Below the pieces are notes generated by a model. It made no database searches. It saw nothing but the letters and a program-made list of their open reading frames with translations, and was not told the origin of the DNA. From the NCBI GenBank assembly GCA_037442065.1, contig JBBIQZ010000012.1:1-15462 (forward strand): a DNA stretch of 15,462 nucleotides. Direction: 5' to 3'. Shown here one piece after another: positions 6,367-12,715 of the stretch (its first letter is position 1; each line of letters begins with the position of its first letter). Source of the DNA: JBBIQZ01 sp037442065. GTDB lineage: Bacteria; Patescibacteriota; CPR2_A; CG2-30-33-46. Position numbers and translations under genes: made by a program.

Positions 6367-7276
6367 TTTTTGATTCCCTAATAATTCTTACCGCCTCATT
6401 TATTAATTCTTCGGTATTTTTATAGCCGGCATTTTTAATAGCGTCTTTAATTTCAAACCATTTTACTTCTTTTATTTCCGGATCTTTAACTTTTGCCATA
6501 TCCACTTTTTTTTCGTTTGTTTTGAAAAGAAAAGTATCAACGGTTTTTTGGATTTTTTCACCTTCTTTTTTGGGAAAAAGCTTAAACTTACCAAGTTCGG
6601 AAATTAATTCTAAATTTGAAATCCCGGTTTCTTCTCTAGTTTCTCTTCCGGCTGCTTGAGAGGCTTCTTCTCCTGCTTCAATTTTTCCTTTAGGAATTGT
6701 CCATTTTAGAAAACGATCTTTTACCAAGAGAAAATAAATCTTTTTATCTTCTTCTCTGTAAACTAAACCGCCGGCAGCTTCTATTTTGGAAGTTTCTTTC
6801 TTTTCTTCCTTGTCCAGCGAAGCCTTGGCAAGGGTGGATTCTTCCTCTTCTTTATATAAATCGCTGTTTCTATAAATCGTTCCTAAAACGCCGTTTACAA
6901 ATTTGCCGGAATTTTCGCCGCCAAAAGCTTTTCCCAATTCAATCGCTTCATTTATGGCTACTTTAGGAGGAATTTCTTTTAAATATAAAAGTTCAAAAAT
7001 TCCCAGCCGCAAAATAGTTCTGTCTACTGCCGCAATTTGATTTATCGGCCACTCCGGAGCAGCTACTTTAATAATTTCATCTATTTCTTTTAAGTTTTTT
7101 AAAACACCATCAATTAAGACAAAAATAAATTCTTTGTCTTTTTTGTCTATTTCGGCCGTTCCCTCCTTTAAATTCCTTTCGGTAATGTCTTTTACGCTAG
7201 GCCCGCTTTGCCTAAAATCCCATTCGTAAAGACTCTGCATGGCAACGATTCTACAAAAATGTCTTGAAATTGGCAT
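6356..7276 (-). CDS. nusB: NusB-Nudix fusion protein
   Basis: This is a two-domain protein of 306 residues in one uninterrupted frame. Residues 1-140 are NusB, the antitermination factor that with NusE/S10 binds boxA of rRNA leaders. Seen: 'RIVAMQSLYEWDF', 'AAVDRTILRLGIFELLYL' and 'AINEAIELGKAFGGENSGKF'. Residues 165-300 are a complete Nudix hydrolase with 'GGLVYR', 'WTIPKGKIEAGEE' and a perfect box: G197-x5-E203-x7-RETREETGI (211-219). The 'W-x-x-P-K-G' approach to the box resembles diadenosine polyphosphate hydrolases and MutT relatives; the substrate is inferred only. A linker at 141-164 has a GC-rich insert-like segment. Normal NusB is 130-150 residues. A GGAG lies 5 bases before the ATG, 11 bases follow rpmF, and rnc overlaps the end; all fit one operon for rRNA synthesis and processing. 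Confidence 0.95.
   Translation of the reverse strand: MPISRHFCRIVAMQSLYEWDFRQSGPSVKDITERNLKEGTAEIDKKDKEFIFVLIDGVLKNLKEIDEIIKVAAPEWPINQIAAVDRTILRLGIFELLYLKEIPPKVAINEAIELGKAFGGENSGKFVNGVLGTIYRNSDLYKEEEESTLAKASLDKEEKKETSKIEAAGGLVYREEDKKIYFLLVKDRFLKWTIPKGKIEAGEEASQAAGRETREETGISNLELISELGKFKLFPKKEGEKIQKTVDTFLFKTNEKKVDMAKVKDPEIKEVKWFEIKDAIKNAGYKNTEELINEAVRIIRESKIGK
6811..6838. repeat. GC-rich palindrome-containing segment in the NusB-Nudix linker
   Basis: This stretch stands out as GC-rich in an AT-rich gene and contains CCTTGGCAAGG, an 11-base palindrome. It encodes STLAKASLDK, residues 147-156, exactly in the inter-domain linker. Its GGCAAGGGT resembles part of the inverted repeat at 10552-10589. 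It may be a palindromic element inserted in frame. Confidence 0.35.
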
Positions 7277-7287
7277 AAGCTCTCCGC

Positions 7288-7518
7288 TTATTCTTCGGCT
7301 TCTTCTTTGCCTTTTAGTTTCTTCTCCCGCCTTCTTTGCCTTTTATCCAAATCTAAAACCTGCCTTCCTTTATAAGTGCCACAAACTTTACAGACTGAGT
7401 GAGGAAGCTTTAAAGAACCGCATTTTTCGCAAGAAACTGCTTTAGTGGTTTTTAATTTTTGATTTCCTCTTCTGGATTTTACTTTAGCTCTTGATTTTTT
7501 CTTCTTTGGTACAGCCAC
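7288..7518 (-). CDS. rpmF: 50S ribosomal protein L32
   Basis: This is a large-subunit protein of 76 residues; family members are usually 55-65. Seen: the classic start 'MAVPKKKKSRAKVKSRR', and a zinc ribbon with C30-x2-C33 and C43-x2-C46 ('CEKCG', 'CKVCG'), the four-cysteine form. The tail 'KRQRRREKKLKGKEEAEE' is longer and more charged than usual. The start is GTG with an AAAGGAG only 3-5 bases upstream, a tight spacing, but the family N-terminus fixes this start. It is the first gene of the rpmF, nusB-Nudix, rnc, MBL group and has its own promoter. Confidence 0.96.
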   Translation of the reverse strand: MAVPKKKKSRAKVKSRRGNQKLKTTKAVSCEKCGSLKLPHSVCKVCGTYKGRQVLDLDKRQRRREKKLKGKEEAEE

Positions 7519-7556
7519 AATCTCTCCTTTGGATTTTTAATTTTTATTACTTAAAG

Positions 7557-7585
7557 AATTTAGCACTTCTAGGGCCTAAATTCAA
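7557..7585 (-). promoter_or_regulatory. Promoter of the rpmF operon
   Basis: The minus strand has TTGAAT (7580-7585), a 17-base spacer ending in TGC and TAAATT (7557-7562), an extended -10. The architecture closely parallels the rpsP promoter. The leader is about 30 bases and ends in the AAAGGAG ribosome site. Confidence 0.72.
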
Positions 7586-7592
7586 GCCTTTG

Positions 7593-10502
7593 CTATTCTA
7601 CGATTAAATTTATAAGCTTGTTTGGGACAAAGAATGAATTTGCAACTTTTTTTCCGGTTGTATATTTTATAACTTTTTGGCTCTTTAAAGCCTCTTTTTG
7701 AGCGTCTTTTTGGGAGATTCCGGCGCTAACCTCAATAGTATCCCTAACCTTTCCGTTTATTTGAACAACCAAAGTTATAACTTCTTCTTCAATTAACCCT
7801 TCATCGTATTTTGGCCAAGCGGCGGTAAAAATACTATCATGGTTACCAAATCTTTCCCAAACTTCCTCGGTAATGAAAGGAGCAAAAGGCGAAAGTAAAA
7901 TAGAAAAAATTTCTAAAACTTCCTTCCACAAAACCGAGGATTTAGAAAAAGGAAGTTTGCTTTTAATCTTTAACATTTCATTTAAACAAACCATAAAAGA
8001 AGAAACTGCCGTATTAAATCTAAATCCTTCAATGTCTTCGGAAACCTTTTTGATAGTTTTGTGGATAATCCGCAAAAGGGCTGTTTCTTCAATCTCTTTG
8101 GAATAATAAATTACTTCTTCGGGGTTTTCTGGTTTTTGGTTTTTCAAAACTTCATTTGCCAACTCCCAGTATTTTTCTAAAAATCTTTGAATCCCTTTTA
8201 TCCCTTTGGGATCCCAAGGGCCGCCGTCTTCAAAGGGCCCCATAAATAGTATGTAAGTTCTAAAAGTGTCAGCTCCGTATTCTTTTATTACCTCATCAGG
8301 AATTACCACATTGCCTTTGGACTTAGACATTTTCTTCCCATCCGGCCCTAAAATCATTCCTTGGTGACGAAGCCTTAAAAATGGCTCATCAAAATCTATT
8401 AATTTTTGATCAAACAAAGCCTTGGTTATAAATCTGGCATACAAAAGGTGCATCGTTACATGCTCGGCTCCGCCAACATACATATCTACCGGCAGCCATT
8501 TTTTAGTTACCTCTTTTTCCATCATCTCTTTATTGTTAGAAACTGAGGGGTAGCGTAAAAAATAAAAACTGGAATCTACAAAAGTATCCATGGTATCAGT
8601 TTCTCTTTCGGCTTCACCGCCGCATTTAGGACAAATGGTTTTAACAAACTCTTTTGCGTTTGCCAAGGGCCCTTTACCGGTTCCTTTCGGCTGAACCTTT
8701 TCTAAAGGAAGCTCCGGCAACAAAACAGGCAGGTCTTTTTCCGGAACTGGTTGGACGCCACATTTTTTACAATAAATTATCGGGATCGGCGCTCCCCAAT
8801 ATCGCTGTCGGCCGATAGACCAATCGCGCAAACGATAATTTATTTTTTTGCCGCCTAATTTTTTATCTTCCAACCATTTTGCCATTTTTTCTTTGGCTTC
8901 TTCGGATTTTAGCCCGCTAAATCTCCCCGAGTTTATGACTACACCATAATCGGTATAAGCAAAATCTCCTTCTTTATATCTTTTCCAAGCAATTTTTTGG
9001 TTCCAGACACTGATAAAAGAAGAAACTTCAGTCTCTTTAACCCAAACTGCTTCATGCTGGTCTTTTTCCTTTTGAGCAACCACTTCTTTTTCTTCATTTT
9101 CTAATTCAAAAAGCAAGTATTTAAAATTAGCAAAAACATTGGAATCTTTATGCGGGCGATAAAATTCGGAGAAAATAGAATCCCCAATTTGTTTTATAAA
9201 TTTTAGGTTTTTATAACCGGTTTCTTCCCCCACTTCTCTTTTAGCGGCTTTAACCAAATCTTCACCATCAGTGCCACCAGTAGGAAAAGACTTCCAATCG
9301 GTTGTCTTCCAATTTAAACATAAATAAGAATTATTCTTTGGATTTTTGACAATGGCTGTTACTATATCTCTTTTTTCGGTCTCTTTATCGTCCCTTGGAT
9401 CATCCTTCATATAAGGAGCTATCGATTCTACTATTGGCAGATTATATTTTTTAGCAAATTCAAAATCTCTTTCATCGTGGGCCGGAACTGCCATAACAGC
9501 GCCGGTTCCGTAGCCATAAATTACGTAATCAGCAATCCAAACGGGCACTTTTTTATTATTAAAAGGATTTACAGCATAAGCACCGGTAAAAACTCCTGTT
9601 TTTTCTCGATCTTCCAATTGTCTATCTACTTCTGATAGTTTTTGGGATTTTATTTGATAATCTTCTACCGCCTTTTTATTTTCTTTACTGGTAATTTTTA
9701 AAACAAGGGGATGCTCGGGTGCTAAAACTACATAAGTCATTCCAAAAACCGTATCAATTCTTGTTGTGTAAGTTTTAATTTTCTCTTTTTGGCCAACAAT
9801 ATCCATTTCAAATTCCACTCCCTCCGAACGACCAATCCAATTTCGCTGTTTTATAACCGAAGATCCGGGCCAATCAACTTTATCTAAATCTTTAATAAGC
9901 CTTTCGGCGTAATCAGTAATTTTAAAAAACCATTGCTTTAAATTTTTTTGAACAACTTGCGTATCACACCTTTCACATAAGCCGTTTATTACTTGCTCGT
10001 TAGCCAAAACTGTTAAGCACTTTGGACACCAATTTACCGGCGACTCTTTTTGATACACTAAACCTTTTTCGTATAGCTTCAGAAAAAGCCATTGGGTCCA
10101 TTTATAATAAGACGAGTCAGAAGTTACTACCTCTTTGGAAAAATCAAACATTGTACCGAAAGATCTTAACTGCTTCTCAGCATGTTTGATGTTTGAAGCC
10201 GTACTTTCTTTTGGATGAACTTTATTTTTTATAGCAAAATTTTCCGCTGGCAAGCCAAAAGAGTCATAGCCAATCGGCTCAAAAACATTAAATCCATTCA
10301 ATTTTTTAAAGCGAGCATAAACATCGGCCCCGGAAAAAGAATAACCATGCCCGATATGCAAATATTCACCAGAAGGGTAAGGAAACATCACTAGGTTGTA
10401 ATGTTTATTTTTTTTTGATTTTAAATCGGTCTGGTAAAGCTTGGTTTTGTCCCAAACTTCTGCCCATTTCTTTTCTATTTTTTGAGGATTATACTCTTCC
10501 AT
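7593..10502 (-). CDS. leuS: Leucyl-tRNA synthetase with an inserted Nudix domain
   Basis: This class I synthetase charges tRNA-Leu. It has 969 residues against the usual 800-880. Seen: HIGH at 49-52, KMSKS at 724-728, zinc cysteines C159/C162/C176/C179 and C578/C581/C624/C627, the editing-site 'TTRIDT' (246-251), 'GTGAVMAVPAHDERD' (332-346), and a C-terminal 'VVQINGKVRDTI' domain. After 'KKYNLPIVES' (351-360), where a normal LeuRS needs only a short loop before 'AYTDYGVVINSGRFSGL' (515-531), about 150 residues are inserted. They contain 'VTAIVKN', 'WKSFPTGG' and a Nudix box ending REVGEETGY (422-430). The box has 3 residues instead of 5 between its glycine and first Glu. The core motifs are intact, so charging should be retained; the role of the insert is unknown. 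The ATG has no Shine-Dalgarno and a -10-like box 7 bases upstream. Confidence 0.96.
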   Translation of the reverse strand: MEEYNPQKIEKKWAEVWDKTKLYQTDLKSKKNKHYNLVMFPYPSGEYLHIGHGYSFSGADVYARFKKLNGFNVFEPIGYDSFGLPAENFAIKNKVHPKESTASNIKHAEKQLRSFGTMFDFSKEVVTSDSSYYKWTQWLFLKLYEKGLVYQKESPVNWCPKCLTVLANEQVINGLCERCDTQVVQKNLKQWFFKITDYAERLIKDLDKVDWPGSSVIKQRNWIGRSEGVEFEMDIVGQKEKIKTYTTRIDTVFGMTYVVLAPEHPLVLKITSKENKKAVEDYQIKSQKLSEVDRQLEDREKTGVFTGAYAVNPFNNKKVPVWIADYVIYGYGTGAVMAVPAHDERDFEFAKKYNLPIVESIAPYMKDDPRDDKETEKRDIVTAIVKNPKNNSYLCLNWKTTDWKSFPTGGTDGEDLVKAAKREVGEETGYKNLKFIKQIGDSIFSEFYRPHKDSNVFANFKYLLFELENEEKEVVAQKEKDQHEAVWVKETEVSSFISVWNQKIAWKRYKEGDFAYTDYGVVINSGRFSGLKSEEAKEKMAKWLEDKKLGGKKINYRLRDWSIGRQRYWGAPIPIIYCKKCGVQPVPEKDLPVLLPELPLEKVQPKGTGKGPLANAKEFVKTICPKCGGEAERETDTMDTFVDSSFYFLRYPSVSNNKEMMEKEVTKKWLPVDMYVGGAEHVTMHLLYARFITKALFDQKLIDFDEPFLRLRHQGMILGPDGKKMSKSKGNVVIPDEVIKEYGADTFRTYILFMGPFEDGGPWDPKGIKGIQRFLEKYWELANEVLKNQKPENPEEVIYYSKEIEETALLRIIHKTIKKVSEDIEGFRFNTAVSSFMVCLNEMLKIKSKLPFSKSSVLWKEVLEIFSILLSPFAPFITEEVWERFGNHDSIFTAAWPKYDEGLIEEEVITLVVQINGKVRDTIEVSAGISQKDAQKEALKSQKVIKYTTGKKVANSFFVPNKLINLIVE

Positions 10503-10509
10503 ATTGGCT

Positions 10510-10515
10510 ATTTTA
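10510..10515 (-). promoter_or_regulatory. Possible -10 box of leuS, leaderless type
   Basis: TAAAAT on the minus strand ends 7 bases before the leuS ATG. There is no extended TG and no good -35 at 16-18 bases, so the call rests on the spacing it shares with trmD, smc and the FemX gene. Confidence 0.45.
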
Positions 10516-10551
10516 ACCTAAAAATTGGTTCAAAACAACGACGAATTGACA

Positions 10552-10589
10552 AGGGTCCGACCCTTGGCGACTGCCAAGGGTCGGACCCT
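10552..10589. repeat. Perfect 17-bp inverted repeat with nested palindromes
   Basis: The arms AGGGTCCGACCCTTGGC (10552-10568) and its exact reverse complement (10573-10589) are separated by GACT. Each arm is itself nearly palindromic (AGGGTC-C-GACCCT), so it can fold as one long hairpin or as two small ones. It is GC-rich in an AT-rich gap and has no following T-run on either strand, which speaks against a simple terminator. It looks like a REP-type dispersed element. Confidence 0.8.
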
Positions 10590-10603
10590 AAGCAAACAAG
10601 AAT

Positions 10604-10638
10604 AAAAAAAACACCGATTGTGTTTATTGGCTCGGTGT
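10604..10638 (-). terminator. Intrinsic terminator of the two-gene unit at 11322-10650
   Basis: In minus-strand RNA the arms ACACCGA (10632-10638) and TCGGTGT (10611-10617) form a 7-bp stem with a 14-base loop, followed by an uninterrupted run of eight T. It lies 11 bases after the stop codon of the small zinc-ribbon gene. Confidence 0.85.
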
Positions 10639-10649
10639 AGACCTAAGTT

Positions 10650-10844
10650 TTAATATCTGCCGACAAAAGTTGGAATGAGAGACTTGCCGGTATCCCGACA
10701 TTCATAACAATGATCTGCATATGAATACTGGCCAAAACAATGATGTCGATATTGTATTATATAACCCTGCCCCGCACATTTATTGCAACAAGTTTCATAG
10801 TAAAAAATTATTTGGAAATAATATTTTAGCTTATCCAAAATCAT
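10650..10844 (-). CDS. Small zinc-ribbon protein of unknown function
   Basis: This 64-residue protein is not one I recognise as a family. Seen: an N-terminal helix rich in aromatics (4-16), then C20-x2-C23-x-G-x-G and C46-x2-C49-x2-TG. These are two knuckles spaced 22 residues apart, similar to the CxxCxGxG zinc centres of DnaJ. Extra cysteines lie at C19 and C36, with a histidine pair at 34-35. One bound zinc is likely; a chaperone role cannot be inferred from two half-motifs alone. The start is well supported: AAAGGAGG lies 7 bases before the ATG and overlaps the stop codon of the preceding gene, 13 bases away. It is the last gene before a strong terminator. Confidence 0.75.
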   Translation of the reverse strand: MILDKLKYYFQIIFYYETCCNKCAGQGYIIQYRHHCFGQYSYADHCYECRDTGKSLIPTFVGRY

Positions 10845-10857
10845 TTCACTTCCTCCT

Positions 10858-11322
10858 TTAAGCAGAAATTGATTGTTCCGGCTTAAGCGATTCTAAATAA
10901 TCAAGGAGCCTTTGTTTTGCTAAGTTAACTTTTTCAATATAGGCTCTGGTTAATGCTTTGCCGTCTTCTTCAAATTCAACTTCTCTCCATAAACTATTAA
11001 GCGATGTCCCGATGAGTTCACTAAGTTGATAATCCCTGACAATGCCGACATCTTTTAAGACTGACATTATTAGTGACGGAATAAGCTTTGCTCTGTTAGT
11101 TTCAATGTCTAAGAAGTGGCTGAAATAAACACTTATTGAATCAATCGCTCGCTCGATAACTTGCAGATCATAACAATCCTTCTTTATGCTCGCTAAGTAT
11201 CTTGCCTCATAGTCATCTGGTTCTTCTGATTTCGATAATACGGACGATTTTTCTGCTTTTGCTTTTTGGCCTTCTCTCTGTAATAGCTTTTTTAAGGAGC
11301 TAATTAACGACAAACTAACCAC
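10858..11322 (-). CDS. Hypothetical helical protein
   Basis: This is a 154-residue protein of no recognised family. It has no signal peptide and no clear membrane segment. The first 40 residues are charged and probably disordered; about 42-110 and 118-148 look like a run of amphipathic helices ('YLASIKKDCYDLQVIERAID', 'AYIEKVNLAKQRLLDYLESL'). The start is unsure. The GTG at 11322 sits almost on top of its AAAAGGAGA ribosome site, with a 1-3 base gap, while a TTG three codons later (11313) has about 10 bases of spacing. It is followed after 13 bases by the small zinc-ribbon gene, whose ribosome site overlaps this stop codon, so the two form a coupled pair. Confidence 0.75.
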   Translation of the reverse strand: MVSLSLISSLKKLLQREGQKAKAEKSSVLSKSEEPDDYEARYLASIKKDCYDLQVIERAIDSISVYFSHFLDIETNRAKLIPSLIMSVLKDVGIVRDYQLSELIGTSLNSLWREVEFEEDGKALTRAYIEKVNLAKQRLLDYLESLKPEQSISA

Positions 11323-11356
11323 TCTCCTTTTATTAGTTTATCTTCAAATTAAGATA

Positions 11357-11385
11357 TATTTACACTAAATATAAAACTTTGTAAA
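11357..11385 (-). promoter_or_regulatory. Possible promoter of the two-gene hypothetical unit
   Basis: TTTACA (11380-11385) is followed after 17 bases by TAAATA (11357-11362) on the minus strand. The -35 is good and the -10 is poor. It lies in the 70-base gap after the MurE-like gene. Confidence 0.35.
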
Positions 11386-11392
11386 GAGGAAT

Positions 11393-12715
11393 CTAGAAAC
11401 CCTTTAATCTTTTTAATTCTTCTCTTACAACCAAGCGATCATCCCAAGGGAAACGTTTTCCGCCGATTATTATTGACTGCTCCGCGCCCTTCCCTGTTAT
11501 TAAAACAATATCGCCTTTATTCGCCAAAGATATGGCTTTTCTTATTCCCTCTCTTCTATCTTCTATAACAAATAAATCGCCCTTTCTTTTCTTCCCGTAT
11601 TTTACTGCAGAACGGGCAATATCTTCCAAAATTTCTACAGGATCATCCTCATAAGGATCAACATTGGATACAACTACATAATCTGCTTTTTTAGCAGCAA
11701 TCTTGCCCATCACCGGCCTTTTTGCCTTATCCCTTCCCCCGCCTTCAGCACCTAAAAGAATTATAACATTTCCCTTATCGCCAATAATTTTTCTCGCGGT
11801 ATCTAAAACCGCTGTAATACTTTTTTCTTCATGAGCATAATCAACTAAAACAATAAAATCTTTTGCCTCTTTGATTTTTTCCATTCTTCCAGGAATAAAA
11901 TGCAAATCCTCTAATCCTTGTTTTATAAGATTTGCCGGAATGGCTAAAATAGAACATACAGCGATAGCCGGTAGAGCATTTAAAACATTAAACTCGCCTA
12001 GTATATTTAGATGATATCTTGTCCCTTTAACGTTAAAATAAACACCGCCGTTATTGCTTTTTATTTCATCGGCGGAAAATTGGGCTTCTTTATTTAGCCC
12101 ATATGTCAATTTCCTGTCTGCTCTAAAGGACAAAAAATAATTTTTATGAGGACTATCCTCATTTATAATGATTGTTTTTTTGACTACTCTTCCGCCGATT
12201 ATTTTGCGGTTTTTAAGATCCATTAAGGAGGAAAAAAGCTCACCCTTTGTTTTTTTATAGTTTATGAAACTCCCGCCATGGGATTGTAAATGTTCAGGGT
12301 ATAGGTTTGTAAATACCAATATATCAAATAGAATGCCCACATGCCGTGATTGTTTTATACCCTCGGATGTAACCTCTATCACACAAAACTTACATCCTTG
12401 CCCAACCATTGTTTTTAAAATTTTTTGCAACTTGAACCGGCCGGGCATCGTCATGTGAAATTTATTTAAAAACTCATCTTTGCCAATACGAATATTAGCC
12501 GTACCAATAAGCCCTGTTTTTAGTCCTGCTCTAGTTAAAGAGGCCCAAATAAAATTTGCGGCTGAGGTTTTCCCTTTTGTCCCGGTTATTCCAATAATTA
12601 TCATTTCCGAAGAAGGATATCTGTAAATAAAAGCAGCCAAACTGGCTAAGAAATGATGATATAGCAATATAAGCCTTTCGGGGACTAATTGTCTAATAGC
12701 TGATTTTATCCTCAT
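11393..12715 (-). CDS. murE: MurE-like Mur ligase, shortened N-terminus
   Basis: Mur ligases add amino acids to UDP-MurNAc peptides using ATP. Seen: P-loop 'TGTKGKTS' (44-51), 'EVTSEGIKQSR' (114-124), 'TNLYPEHLQSHG' (136-147), 'GRMEK' (276-280), 'VDYAHEEKSI' (291-300) and the MurE-like end 'GKGAEQSIIIGGKRFPWDDR' (408-427). At 440 residues it is about 50 shorter than typical MurE: the P-loop comes at residue 44 rather than near 110, so the UDP-binding domain is replaced by a hydrophobic helix (14-31). The diaminopimelate-recognition motif DNPR is replaced by 'VDPYEDDP' (352-359), and the His of GKGHE by Ala. MurE is the best label, but the amino acid added cannot be predicted. ATGA overlap with the FemX gene supports a shared wall pathway. 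Confidence 0.83.
   Translation of the reverse strand: MRIKSAIRQLVPERLILLYHHFLASLAAFIYRYPSSEMIIIGITGTKGKTSAANFIWASLTRAGLKTGLIGTANIRIGKDEFLNKFHMTMPGRFKLQKILKTMVGQGCKFCVIEVTSEGIKQSRHVGILFDILVFTNLYPEHLQSHGGSFINYKKTKGELFSSLMDLKNRKIIGGRVVKKTIIINEDSPHKNYFLSFRADRKLTYGLNKEAQFSADEIKSNNGGVYFNVKGTRYHLNILGEFNVLNALPAIAVCSILAIPANLIKQGLEDLHFIPGRMEKIKEAKDFIVLVDYAHEEKSITAVLDTARKIIGDKGNVIILLGAEGGGRDKAKRPVMGKIAAKKADYVVVSNVDPYEDDPVEILEDIARSAVKYGKKRKGDLFVIEDRREGIRKAISLANKGDIVLITGKGAEQSIIIGGKRFPWDDRLVVREELKRLKGF

Noticed and set aside
10552..10589. Inverted repeat as a leuS leader attenuator or T-box
   Set aside because: It lies upstream of the predicted leuS transcription start, which is at the ATG itself, and there is no T-box consensus or T-run.
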